NCBI GenBank assembly: GCA_003523185.1
Contig: DPGN01000037.1
Span: 58,777 to 84,741, forward strand
Length of the DNA: 25,965 nucleotides
Reading direction: 5' to 3'
Source of the DNA: Halieaceae bacterium
Lineage (GTDB): Bacteria > Pseudomonadota > Gammaproteobacteria > Pseudomonadales > Halieaceae
Position 1 is the first letter of the stretch, and every line of letters starts with the position of its first letter. The notes beneath the pieces are model-generated. The model made no database searches and was not told the origin of the DNA. It saw nothing but the letters and a program-made list of their open reading frames with translations. The position numbers and the translations under genes were made by a program. This document shows, in pieces, positions 1 to 7,592 of this stretch.

Positions 1-23
1 CCCAGCAGATGCCTAAAGGGCAC

Positions 24-398
24 TCAATCGTCCTCGCCCAAAACCCGCGAAGCGATTAATAGCAGCGCGGCGATAACGACCTCTGAGCGAATCTGACTGG
101 CAAGCGCCGCATCGTGAATCAACCAAGCAATAGTGCGCCCGACGGCCGTTAGCGACAGGAGAATGGCCGCTGCATAAAACCAGGTACGATGTCCCGTGAC
201 GACACCCAGCAATATTGAGATGCCCAGAAACAGGAAATAGCCCGACATGTCGCCGATCTGGGAGCTGAGACCCAGACCATCGCCCAAAATAAGGCCAAAC
301 TCGGGCGCAATACCCTCAGGCGCGATCAACCACCGGACACCCATGACTATGAACACGACAGCGAGGAGCGATATAACGAGTGAAACTACCCGTCTCAT
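24..398 (-). CDS. DUF4345-family small integral membrane protein
   Basis: This 124-residue protein is strongly hydrophobic, with about four predicted membrane helices (roughly residues 5-25, 50-66, 68-87 and 104-120). Short polar connections include a GHRTW loop near residue 69. Length, helix pattern and the RWLIAPEG segment after helix 1 resemble DUF4345 proteins, whose function is unknown. The ATG start is well supported by a GGGGAGGT Shine-Dalgarno sequence about seven bases upstream. It is the last gene of the minus-strand run that begins at the sulfatase, 27 bp after the DJ-1-like gene. A role in the inner membrane follows from the helices; nothing more specific can be inferred. The family assignment is by remembered resemblance, not by a search. 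Confidence 0.75.
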   Translation of the reverse strand: MRRVVSLVISLLAVVFIVMGVRWLIAPEGIAPEFGLILGDGLGLSSQIGDMSGYFLFLGISILLGVVTGHRTWFYAAAILLSLTAVGRTIAWLIHDAALASQIRSEVVIAALLLIASRVLGEDD

Positions 399-425
399 GT
401 TTGACCTCCCCTTTTTCGGTGCTTC

Positions 426-1280
426 CTAGCCCTCACGTTCTGCATATACCTGCATCATGACGTGTGCCGTCTCAAGGCCTGAGTTTTGATTTTGGCCGGT
501 CACAAAGCGTCGCTCATCGTCCACCGCAACATGGGTGGCGAACACGTCCCTAAAGGCGCTTTGACTCTCAAAAATGGCGCCCGCCTTGCGTAACTCAGTC
601 TCGGGGTGCTTTGGAGTCACCTCGATACCCAGTTCCTTTATTTGCTTATCCGTCACGCCTGTCATGCGGCGACCCGCAACAAGCAGACTACCGTCCGTCG
701 TTCGCGCATTGACCAGACCCAGTACCCCATGACACACGCCGCCGATGATGGCGTCTTTAGCACCGTAGTACGCATCGCTGACCATCTCACCTAGGACAGG
801 GCTTTGTGCCAAATCATAAGAGGCACCCCATCCTCCCGATATGAAGACAATGTCGTAAGCAGTGATATCGACGTCTGCGATAGGAATCGAGTACTTGGCT
901 TTGGACATCGCAATGCTGTCATTGAGAAACCGCTCATCTTCAGCTGTTTTAACGACGCGATTAATTGTCATCGGATCTATGGGGATTTCGCCCCCTTTGA
1001 TGCTGGCCAGATCCACATCCATTCCTCCATCGAGAAAGGTGTAGTAAGGGTGGGTCATTTCCGACGCCGCGACACCAGTTGGGTCTCCCTCTGTTTCTCC
1101 GACCCGCGCCAACACACCATGACTCGTCGTGATGATCAGCGCCCGCTTACCGGGCAGATCGGCAGTCGGTCCTGAATATTCAGGGTGCAAGCCGGCCTTA
1201 TGAACCAACGTGGGTAAGGAAATCAGAAAAACCCCAATACATACTGCCGCACCTAGGCTTATCTTCACTATCCGACGCAT
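426..1280 (-). CDS. Membrane-anchored DJ-1/PfpI (Hsp31-like class I glutamine amidotransferase fold) protein
   Basis: The 284-residue product has an N-terminal hydrophobic stretch (about residues 5-23) preceded by arginines and a lysine, so it is probably a signal anchor or signal peptide. The rest is a DJ-1/PfpI domain. The nucleophile elbow GGVCHG puts the cysteine at 183 with His184 beside it; a conserved-type glutamate is Glu74 in AASEMTHPYY. The segment LASIKGGEIPIDP (about 91-103) is typical of the Hsp31-like branch. Family members include glyoxalase III-type enzymes, chaperones and amidases, so the reaction is not determined. Most relatives are cytosolic, so the N-terminal segment is a notable addition. 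ATG start with an AGGA motif about nine bases upstream; 11 bp separate it from the upstream DUF1330 gene, indicating one operon. Confidence 0.85.
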   Translation of the reverse strand: MRRIVKISLGAAVCIGVFLISLPTLVHKAGLHPEYSGPTADLPGKRALIITTSHGVLARVGETEGDPTGVAASEMTHPYYTFLDGGMDVDLASIKGGEIPIDPMTINRVVKTAEDERFLNDSIAMSKAKYSIPIADVDITAYDIVFISGGWGASYDLAQSPVLGEMVSDAYYGAKDAIIGGVCHGVLGLVNARTTDGSLLVAGRRMTGVTDKQIKELGIEVTPKHPETELRKAGAIFESQSAFRDVFATHVAVDDERRFVTGQNQNSGLETAHVMMQVYAEREG

Positions 1281-1291
1281 ATCGTAATTTC

Positions 1292-1720
1292 CTAACGGTC
1301 TGTCTCAAAAACGATCGAACGGGTGGTCTCGATATTGAGCTGACCCGCCAATCCTGCGGCTCGGTGAACGGCAATCTCTTGATACTCTGGCAACTGCATC
1401 ATCTCCAACATGGCGGCCCGCGATGGGTACTGAGCGATCGCCACGGAATCCCAGAGTTCCTCAACCTCGCCGAGCATCAGTCGGCTGACCTCACCAGAAA
1501 AGACCAACTTGCCACCGACCTTTGCGAGCGTTTTGGCGACACCTCTCGAATAAACAGCGTATGCCTCTGCACCCGTCATTTCGGTCTCACGGCCGTCTTC
1601 GTAACTCGCTTTATCCTTAAATTTCAGCAAGTTAACCATACTAATGGGGCCGTCAGGCCCGGGGGCTAAAAACCCTGCCATCTGCTCCTGCGTTGGGATC
1701 ACACTGTTTTCAACTTTCAT
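1292..1720 (-). CDS. DUF1330-family protein
   Basis: A 142-residue soluble protein without signal peptide. The core carries the DUF1330 pattern: PISMVNLLKFKDKA near residues 25-38, a GAEAYAVYSRGVA helix, GGKLVFSGEV, then the WDSVAIAQYPSRAAMLEMM strand-helix at about 90-108. The fold is a dimeric ferredoxin-like alpha/beta barrel like that of small monooxygenases and EthD-type proteins, but DUF1330 members have no established common reaction. A GAGGAAA ribosome site sits eight bases before the ATG. It lies between the sulfatase (61-bp gap) and the DJ-1-like gene (11-bp gap), so it is probably cotranscribed with both. The intercistronic gap contains a 13-bp palindrome (CTTCAA-T-TTGAAG, 1752-1764) of unknown meaning. 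Confidence 0.85.
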   Translation of the reverse strand: MKVENSVIPTQEQMAGFLAPGPDGPISMVNLLKFKDKASYEDGRETEMTGAEAYAVYSRGVAKTLAKVGGKLVFSGEVSRLMLGEVEELWDSVAIAQYPSRAAMLEMMQLPEYQEIAVHRAAGLAGQLNIETTRSIVFETDR

Positions 1721-1781
1721 GGTGTATTTCCTCGAATTCCAAAACCTTCCACTTCAATTTGAAGCGACCCGTACGTAACGA

Positions 1782-3452
1782 TCAGTTTGGCCAGTAAATG
1801 TAATCGTCGCCGTCCTCAAAACGCTCCACCAATGTCTTATCGATGGCAATCGCACTTTCCATAACGGCGGGATACAACGGAGGCCGCGCACTTGCAGCGT
1901 GCTCATCAAGTAAGGTCAGCAACTCGAGAACCTTTTCGGGCTCACTTGCCGCCAGATTGTTTTTCTCATTAGGGTCATCGGCGAGATTAAAGAGCCACTG
2001 TTTATCTGGTCTCGCCGTCACCTGAAGCTTCCAATCTTTGTGGCGCACCACTCGATAATGCCCGCTTTGCCAGAATAAAGTGTCACGGCTCCAAGCTTCC
2101 TCGCCCTGTCCTGTCGCCAGAGGCAGCAGGTTCTTACCATCGATAATGACACCACGCGGTCGATCTGCGCCGGCCGCTGCTGTCAGCGTTGGCATAACAT
2201 CAATGTGCGCCACTGGCTCCTCGGCAATGGTGCCTGCTGCAATTTTTGCCGGCCACTTCATCATGAGGGGTACACGGATACCGCCCTCGAACTGGCTGAT
2301 CTTCCAACCGCGAAATGGCTTATTGATGTCAGGTAAGCCGATGTAGCCCGGACCGCCATTGTCGTTTGTGAAGATAACCAGCGTGTTGTCAGCCAGGCCG
2401 GCTTCCTGCAACGCGGTATTGATACGACCCACACTCCGATCCAGCGATCGGATCATGGCAGCGTAAACCCGCGCGCGGTGCGGCGTGATGTCACCCACTG
2501 CGTCATAGTCCTCTCGCGTTGCCTGCAGCGGCGTGTGTACTCCCCAATGACCCAAATACAAGAAAAAAGGCTGATGTTTATTGGCGTTAATGATGTTGAT
2601 GGACTCATCGGTCCAGTAGTCGGTTAGGTAACCTCGCGGCTCAAATCGATCCTCGTCACCTGAGTTGAAGCTGTTGGCGAATACCATGCGCGCCCACAGA
2701 AACTGATCAATGGGGTCAAAATCGAGCTTTGCGTTTACGACATTCGGATCGTCTTCTGGAAGGTATAGCGCGCTGGCCATGAGCAAGCTCTGGTCGAAGC
2801 CTTGTTCATGTGGCGCCATGCCGTTTTTACGTCCCAAATGCCACTTCCCGATATGGAAGGTGGCGTAGCCTTTCTCTTTTAGCACCTCAGCAATTGTCAC
2901 TTCTTCGGGCGGAAGGCCTTGTTCTTCATAGGGCGGCTTAGTTTCATCGAGTGTAGCGTCATACAGCATGGGCGGTGCGCCCCGATTCATCTCCGCTGAA
3001 ATTCTGGAAATCATTGGCGCCATGCCGGACGGCGTCGGTGTGAACTCGAATCCCGTTCGTGTCGGATAACGCCCCGTCATCAACATGGCACGCGACGGCG
3101 CGCAGGTGCCGGCTCCAGAGTAGGACTGGGTAAAGACCACCCCGTCTGCCGCTAACTGATCAATGTGAGGCGTCTTGACGCGGCCATCAGCCAGGCCTCC
3201 GCCAAACGTAGAGATGTCGTTGTATCCCAGATCATCAGCGACGATAAGAATAATATTGGGTGGACGCTCAGCCAGGGGAGTAGCCGCTTCTTGAGGCCCC
3301 TGGTTCCAAGGAATGTCGCGAGGGGGGTCTATCTCGTATTCGTTGGCCGACTGATACTTCACAAGTGCCAGTAAGAGCTTCGTTTGATGTTGATAAGCGA
3401 GTGCGCCCGAAATAACCAATAATCCTGCGACGACAAGTAAGTATTTTTTCAC
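1782..3452 (-). CDS. Type I sulfatase (arylsulfatase-like, formylglycine-dependent), exported or membrane-anchored
   Basis: This 556-residue protein is an S1-type sulfatase. The family hydrolyses sulfate esters with a formylglycine made from cysteine or serine. The activation motif is CAPSR with Cys117 and Arg121, followed by MLMTGRYPTRTG. Metal-binding aspartates occur in IVADDLGYND (Asp73-Asp74) and later in FTNDNGGPG. GKWHLG supplies the usual lysine and histidine. The N-terminus has a hydrophobic segment (about 4-19) after two lysines, so it is exported or anchored. The substrate cannot be read from sequence. The start is GTG; an ATG four bases upstream is in another frame, and GGAG lies eight bases before the GTG. 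An anaerobic-type or FGE-type maturase is not visible here. It heads a minus-strand operon just downstream of a TetR regulator. Confidence 0.93.
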   Translation of the reverse strand: MKKYLLVVAGLLVISGALAYQHQTKLLLALVKYQSANEYEIDPPRDIPWNQGPQEAATPLAERPPNIILIVADDLGYNDISTFGGGLADGRVKTPHIDQLAADGVVFTQSYSGAGTCAPSRAMLMTGRYPTRTGFEFTPTPSGMAPMISRISAEMNRGAPPMLYDATLDETKPPYEEQGLPPEEVTIAEVLKEKGYATFHIGKWHLGRKNGMAPHEQGFDQSLLMASALYLPEDDPNVVNAKLDFDPIDQFLWARMVFANSFNSGDEDRFEPRGYLTDYWTDESINIINANKHQPFFLYLGHWGVHTPLQATREDYDAVGDITPHRARVYAAMIRSLDRSVGRINTALQEAGLADNTLVIFTNDNGGPGYIGLPDINKPFRGWKISQFEGGIRVPLMMKWPAKIAAGTIAEEPVAHIDVMPTLTAAAGADRPRGVIIDGKNLLPLATGQGEEAWSRDTLFWQSGHYRVVRHKDWKLQVTARPDKQWLFNLADDPNEKNNLAASEPEKVLELLTLLDEHAASARPPLYPAVMESAIAIDKTLVERFEDGDDYIYWPN

Positions 3453-3498
3453 GCATCCGTCTCCAACGCCGAGTGGCAGACCACTGTCATCCGCAACA

Positions 3499-3527
3499 GC
3501 TCATTATTTAGTCATAGGTTATGTCAA
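3499..3527 (-). promoter_or_regulatory. Candidate promoter for the sulfatase operon
   Basis: A perfect -35 hexamer TTGACA is present on the minus strand (complement of 3522-3527), between the TetR stop and the sulfatase GTG. The -10 element is poor. The best AT-rich candidates (TAATGA, 15-bp spacing; AATAAT, 13-bp spacing) are closer than ideal. It may need an activator, or it may be fortuitous. Confidence 0.35.
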
Positions 3528-3586
3528 TTTTTGTCGAGAGCGCAAATATGACCGTGTAAAAATTTATCTGCAGATGCAGTGGTGGA

Positions 3587-4198
3587 TCAGTCGGACCGTA
3601 AAAGACTAATGAGCGTTGACTGAATAACCGAAATACTCGCTTTTTCGGACAAATCTTGCTCGCTTCGCAATCGATTCCACATCTCAAAAGAAGCAATGGC
3701 ATGCACAGACTCGCACTCAACATCCGGCAGACCGTTCAACTCAGGCAACCAGGCCTCGAGATCCTTTCTCAGACCTTTCTGATTGCGTGCGTAGTTATTG
3801 CGCAGCATGTCGTAGCGCCACAACTGTGCTTTCGTGCCCAAGAAAAGGTTTGTCAATTGTTCAAAAGCCGCGCTTCGTCGCTCTACCGCGCGATGAACTC
3901 GCTCCGATAGGGAACCTTGGCGATGGCCACCAATAAAAAGCGCTTCATAGGAGTCACGCAGCTGGTCGTCAGCCGCCTTGAACAAGGTTTCCATGTCATC
4001 AAAGTGGCGGAAGAAGGACCTAATCAGCACACCAGCACGATCGGATATCTGCTGGGCAGTGGGCACAAGTACTCCCTCCTCCTGAAGCGAGAGTGCTGCT
4101 TCGATAATAGCCTGGCGTGTACGCTCTCCGCGCTGCCGTCGCCCATCAACCGAAACTACTGAGTTACTGTCTGCCATTGAGCCCTCTGACTGAGGCAT
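3587..4198 (-). CDS. TetR/AcrR-family transcriptional regulator
   Basis: A 203-residue protein with an N-terminal TetR-type helix-turn-helix at about residues 24-74. The pattern GERTRQAIIEAALSL, TAQQISDRAGV and RSFFRHFDDMETLF matches helices 1-4 of the family, although the usual Tyr of the recognition region is replaced by Phe. The C-terminal ligand/dimer domain is unassigned, as usual for the family. Two in-frame ATG starts are possible: 4198, with AGGGA very close upstream, and 4177, with AGAGGG four bases upstream. The encoded proteins differ by seven residues. It lies 134 bp upstream of the sulfatase in the same orientation and is divergent from the amidohydrolase, so it could control either side. 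The effector is unknown. Confidence 0.9.
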   Translation of the reverse strand: MPQSEGSMADSNSVVSVDGRRQRGERTRQAIIEAALSLQEEGVLVPTAQQISDRAGVLIRSFFRHFDDMETLFKAADDQLRDSYEALFIGGHRQGSLSERVHRAVERRSAAFEQLTNLFLGTKAQLWRYDMLRNNYARNQKGLRKDLEAWLPELNGLPDVECESVHAIASFEMWNRLRSEQDLSEKASISVIQSTLISLLRSD

Positions 4199-4484
4199 AG
4201 ATCCCTTGAGGTTGTTAGTCTACACCGACACGATTGAGGTCTGCACACCCATAGATGCCAGTGGGGCTAGGTGTCAAAGGGCTGCAGACAGTTCAGCATC
4301 GACATGGCACTAAGACCTCTATAAATACGCTGAGAACCTGTGCCTCGCGCATTCTTGCGCCGCAGTTGGTCTGCATAGCCCGATTAAACAGCTGCAACCC
4401 CTAAACCCGAGACTCAAATGCTTTGCTAGTATGTTCCTTAGCCTTACTCTCATTGGAAACTGACCCCAAACAAGAGCCACTCCG
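4199..4484. other. Divergent intergenic region between TetR regulator and amidohydrolase
   Basis: About 286 bp separate two divergent starts and must hold both promoters. The only repeated structure seen is a direct repeat TTGAGGT at 4206-4212 and 4234-4240, 28 bp apart and close to the regulator start. TetR operators are normally palindromes, so this is weak. No RNA gene, terminator or convincing small ORF was seen. Confidence 0.4.
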
Positions 4485-5918
4485 ATGCCTTCAAAATTAA
4501 CTCGAATCACCCTTGCTTCTGCAATCCTGACACTGTCGTCGCTCACATCGCAGGCTAATGAGGGTGTCATCAGCAGCATTGAAACCCGATCGCAGCAGTT
4601 AACAGATCTCGGTGACCTTATCTGGGATCTCGCGGAAGTGGGTTATCAGGAAACGCACTCAAGCGAAGCATTAAAAAGTGCGTTGTCAGCGGAAGGCTTC
4701 AGTATTGAAAGCGGTGTGGCTGATATACCGACAGCGTTTGTAGCCAGCTACGGATCCGGCGAGCCAGTCATTGCTGTCATGGGCGAATTCGATGCACTGC
4801 CGGGCATAAGCCAAGCAGCGGTGCCTTTCGAGCAAAAAATCGAAGGTAAAAATGCAGCTCAGGCCTGTGGCCATCATTTGTTTGGTGCCGGCTCAGCAGG
4901 CGCGGCTATTGCCGTCAAAGAGTGGCTGGAGCGCACCGGTACCCCGGGCACGATTCAGTTCTTTGGCACACCGGCTGAGGAAGGCGGCTCTGGAAAGGTC
5001 TATATGGTGCGGGCGGGTCTTTTTGACGATGTGGATAGCGTCATTCACTGGCACCCCTCCTCCGTTAACGCCGCCGATTCGGCGAGCACCTTGGCCAATC
5101 GGTCTGCCAAGTTCACCTTCTCGGGTGTCTCATCACACGCGGCTTCAGCGCCTGACCGTGGACGATCGGCACTGGACGCCGTGGAATCCATGAACTTCAT
5201 GGTGAACTTGCTGCGAGAGCATGTACCAAGCTCCACTCGTCTTCACTATGTCATTACGAACGGCGGTTCAGCGCCGAATGTGGTGCCGAATACCGCTCAA
5301 TCGTTCTACTACGTCCGACACCCCAACGAGACAACACTGCGGGAGATTTGGGATCGTGTCATGGCGACTGCGGAAGCTGCGGCAGTCGGGACAGGCACCT
5401 CGATGAGCTACGAGATTATCCATGGCAACTACAGCGTGCTTCCCAACGATACCCTGGCAAAGGTCATGCACGCGAAGTTGTCGTCGGTTGGTGGTGTTGA
5501 GTACAGCGAGGCCGACGAAGTCTTTGCTACCGAGCTTTCAAAAACATTGCCCACTGGCGCCTACACCAAAGGACGTGCGGCCGAGATAAAGCCCTTCGAA
5601 ACGGGTCAACGGGGTAATGGATCCACGGATGTCGGTGACGTCAGCTGGACAGTCCCCACGGTTGGTATGAGTGCGGCCACCTGGGTTCCGGGCACCGGTG
5701 CCCATACTTGGCAAGCCGTGGCTGCGGGCGGCACGCCGATTGGGCACAAAGGCATGATCGTCGCGGCCAAGTCGATGGCGCTCACGGCCGTAGAGCTGTT
5801 TGAAAATCCGAGTATTTTGATGGAAGCCAAAGCCGAGTTTGACCTTAGACGTGGCGCTAACTTCCAGTACGAAGCGCTCTTAGGAGATAGAGAGCCGCCG
5901 CTCGACTACCGCCGCTAG
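4485..5918 (+). CDS. Exported M20-family amidohydrolase, AbgB-like (p-aminobenzoyl-glutamate hydrolase subunit B type)
   Basis: This 477-residue protein starts with a signal peptide (KLTR, hydrophobic core 8-20, likely cleavage after SQA at residue 24). The rest is an M20D/AbgB-type metallo-amidohydrolase. Seen motifs are VIAVMGEFDALPG (about 95-107), CGHHLFG (Cys128-His131), FFGTPAEEGGSG with Glu165-Glu166, IHWHP (His190), the small dimerisation-domain entry VSSHAASAP, and a C-terminal GTGAHTWQ. These match the di-metal ligands and general-base glutamate of the family. AbgB homologues in E. coli are cytoplasmic and pair with AbgA; here the protein is exported and no AbgA-like partner is present. 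It more likely acts on N-acyl or peptide-like amides in the periplasm. The specific substrate is inferred, not shown. Its last 39 bases overlap the convergent DUF2452 gene. Confidence 0.88.
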   Translation: MPSKLTRITLASAILTLSSLTSQANEGVISSIETRSQQLTDLGDLIWDLAEVGYQETHSSEALKSALSAEGFSIESGVADIPTAFVASYGSGEPVIAVMGEFDALPGISQAAVPFEQKIEGKNAAQACGHHLFGAGSAGAAIAVKEWLERTGTPGTIQFFGTPAEEGGSGKVYMVRAGLFDDVDSVIHWHPSSVNAADSASTLANRSAKFTFSGVSSHAASAPDRGRSALDAVESMNFMVNLLREHVPSSTRLHYVITNGGSAPNVVPNTAQSFYYVRHPNETTLREIWDRVMATAEAAAVGTGTSMSYEIIHGNYSVLPNDTLAKVMHAKLSSVGGVEYSEADEVFATELSKTLPTGAYTKGRAAEIKPFETGQRGNGSTDVGDVSWTVPTVGMSAATWVPGTGAHTWQAVAAGGTPIGHKGMIVAAKSMALTAVELFENPSILMEAKAEFDLRRGANFQYEALLGDREPPLDYRR

Positions 5919-6446
5919 CAGTCCGATACCGTTATCGCCAGCGAGACGCAGTGAATGCTTGAGTGACCGCTTAAGCGCTGACGCAAGCACACGTTGCTGA
6001 TAGGGAAGACTCTCCACATAGTCAGGCAGCAACTCGTCAAAGCTTTGCGACCGAGCCGCCTGCTCCTGGAATCCTTCAAGGAACATGACCAGCGCATCTC
6101 TAACCAACTGACTTAGGTCTGAATCGAACCGCAGTTTCCAGGTCATGTCCTGACTGAGTTTGCACTCGGCAACGAAATCACCGGGCAACCGTGCCCCCCA
6201 TTCCTCCGGTGAGATCAGCGACAACTGCCACTCGCCTTCCGCGCGATAAAGGTAGTAGGTGTTATCAGGCGCCACCCGAAACTTAAACGCTGCCGACAAC
6301 ACGAGGCTTGAGCACCAGTAGTCCAACAGCGCCTCATCTGCAGACTTTGGACGAATCTCCGCGGGTGCGGCAGCAGCCATCTGCTGGAGCACCATGACAA
6401 GCCCTTTGCCCTGGGGGTTGCCCTGTGGATTTACCGTCTCGTTCAT
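5880..6446 (-). CDS. DUF2452-family protein
   Basis: A 188-residue protein without signal peptide or membrane helix. The central block matches DUF2452: YYLYR (64-68), SLISPEEWG (76-84) and FVAECKLSQDMTW (91-103). From memory this block resembles the human protein C1orf50, which has a YYLYK, SIISPKEWG, LSW series. The N-terminal NPQGKGLV segment is typical of the bacterial members. No biochemical function is established for the family. It is nine bases downstream of the thioesterase gene on the same strand, so they are probably cotranscribed. The ribosome site is weak, suggesting translation linked to the upstream gene. The C-terminal half is helical and unassigned. Its 3' end overlaps the end of the amidohydrolase gene on the other strand. 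Confidence 0.75.
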   Translation of the reverse strand: MNETVNPQGNPQGKGLVMVLQQMAAAAPAEIRPKSADEALLDYWCSSLVLSAAFKFRVAPDNTYYLYRAEGEWQLSLISPEEWGARLPGDFVAECKLSQDMTWKLRFDSDLSQLVRDALVMFLEGFQEQAARSQSFDELLPDYVESLPYQQRVLASALKRSLKHSLRLAGDNGIGLLAAVVERRLSIS

Positions 6447-6455
6447 ACGTTTCTA

Positions 6456-6875
6456 TCAGCCAGCTAATTCAGGTTGTGCCGCAATAATGGAGTCTCTGAC
6501 CTGCTGAGGGATGGGTCGGCTTTTGCGCGTCTCTTTATCGACAAAGACGTAGACAAAACTGCCTCGAGTGGCAATTTCATTAGTCCTCGTATTCAGCATT
6601 TCAAACTCTAGGGTGCAGCTCGAGTTCCCAAGTCTAGTGAAACTGCAAGACACATCCAAAACATCCCACGCCAGGCACTCACCAACAAAGTCGATATTGG
6701 CGTTTGCCGTGAAAGTAAGAAAGTCGCCGTCAGGGCCTGCGTCCCACCCGACTTGCTCGAGGTATTCGGAGACCACCTCATCCGCGAGCACCAGATAGCT
6801 CCCAAAATAGGTATGTCCATTCGCATCGGTATCGGCAAATCGGACTTTGATTTGACCCGTGTAAGCAGCGTTCAC
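6456..6875 (-). CDS. Hotdog-fold acyl-CoA thioesterase (4HBT / YbgC-FadM-like)
   Basis: A 139-residue single hotdog domain. The N-terminal motif VRFADTDANGHTYFGSYL (residues 11-28) is the 4-hydroxybenzoyl-CoA thioesterase signature, with Asp17 in the position of the catalytic aspartate, followed by the long ADEVVSEYLEQVG helix. A C-terminal FVYVFVDKETRKSRPIP strand and loop is typical of fatty acyl-CoA thioesterases. It would hydrolyse an acyl-CoA in the cytoplasm; chain preference is unknown. Translation starts at GTG: no in-frame ATG precedes the motif and AAGGA lies ten bases upstream. It is first in a two-gene unit with the DUF2452 gene. It is divergent from the cytochrome gene, with 271 bp between. 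Confidence 0.9.
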   Translation of the reverse strand: MNAAYTGQIKVRFADTDANGHTYFGSYLVLADEVVSEYLEQVGWDAGPDGDFLTFTANANIDFVGECLAWDVLDVSCSFTRLGNSSCTLEFEMLNTRTNEIATRGSFVYVFVDKETRKSRPIPQQVRDSIIAAQPELAG

Positions 6876-7146
6876 GACAATAATTTCCTTTCTGTAAGGT
6901 TAAGCGAGGGCCGTGCCTCAAACGCGGGGCAGTATGGGCGTTATTTTTTCTGCTTACCATGCTCTGACCACACCATTTGCCCGTTTAGCCATGGTCATAT
7001 CACGAACATGACGCCATGCGCGTAGCTAATAACGCCAATAAAGGTGAAATTCCCAGCTTGGTGCTGATCATACTTACATCAACTGGACAAAGGCCTTATC
7101 ATTCGCGCCGACCAAAGAGTCAGCGTTTTAATCCCGGGGGAACTCA
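6876..7146. other. Divergent intergenic region, thioesterase / cytochrome c
   Basis: It must contain promoters for both flanking genes. A CATACT hexamer at 7069-7074 could be a -10 for the cytochrome gene, but no good -35 is spaced from it. A GGCGTTATT/AATAACGCC pair lies at 6937-6945 and 7028-7036, too far apart for a simple hairpin or operator. Nothing else recognisable was seen. Confidence 0.35.
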
Positions 7147-7584
7147 ATGAATACGAATGTCATCGTCGCGGCGTTTACGATCGCAATTACCGCCATTATC
7201 TGGGTCGGTATGACAACTAATGACGACTCATGGACTGGCAACCGCAACGTCTGTGTTGGCGAGTGCTATGAGGCTTGGAAGGCGGAGAACGGTGGAAGTA
7301 TTGCTGATATTGAGCGTGTGAAGCAGGAAGCGCTTGCGGCGGCATCGCCTGAAGCACTAGGTGAAGTCTATTACGGCCAGTGCATCGCCTGTCACGGCGG
7401 TAAGGGTGAAGGTGGTATTGGACCTAAGCTCGCAGGCCAAGCTGTCAATGATATCGCAGACAAGCTGACCGGCTACCGTGCAGGCGAGCCACGTGGCGCT
7501 CAGTCAGCGATGATGTGGCCGGTTGCCAAGCCAATGACTGATGACGACATTGGCAACATTGCAGCGTACATCGGGACCCTGTAA
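7147..7584 (+). CDS. Small membrane-anchored c-type cytochrome (c553-like)
   Basis: This 145-residue protein has an N-terminal hydrophobic helix (about 5-22) that anchors it to the membrane or serves as a signal. A class I cytochrome c domain follows. The heme motif is CIACH (Cys79, Cys82, His83), followed by GGKGEGGIGPKLAGQ. The likely axial methionine is in SAMMWPVAKPM (Met122, Met123 or Met130), and it ends with the usual LxxDDIxNIAAYI helix. It probably carries single electrons between periplasmic or membrane respiratory partners. An extra cysteine pair, Cys36-x3-Cys40, lies between the anchor and the domain and is not part of the standard fold. A GGGGGAA sequence just upstream supports the ATG. 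The gene is monocistronic as far as seen and runs convergently into the AGMO-like gene eight bases downstream. Confidence 0.9.
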   Translation: MNTNVIVAAFTIAITAIIWVGMTTNDDSWTGNRNVCVGECYEAWKAENGGSIADIERVKQEALAAASPEALGEVYYGQCIACHGGKGEGGIGPKLAGQAVNDIADKLTGYRAGEPRGAQSAMMWPVAKPMTDDDIGNIAAYIGTL

Positions 7585-7592
7585 GGCCTGAT

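Noticed and set aside
1752..1764. 13-bp palindrome CTTCAA-T-TTGAAG between sulfatase and DUF1330
   Set aside because: The single-base centre cannot form a stable hairpin loop and no T-run follows, so it is not a terminator; it was not scored as an operator because both genes appear cotranscribed.
4206..4240. Direct repeat TTGAGGT before the TetR gene
   Set aside because: Seven bases twice in a divergent gap is weak evidence, and TetR operators are normally palindromic.
6937..7036. 9-bp complementary pair GGCGTTATT/AATAACGCC
   Set aside because: The arms are 82 bases apart and a match this long in a 270-bp gap has a substantial chance of being random.
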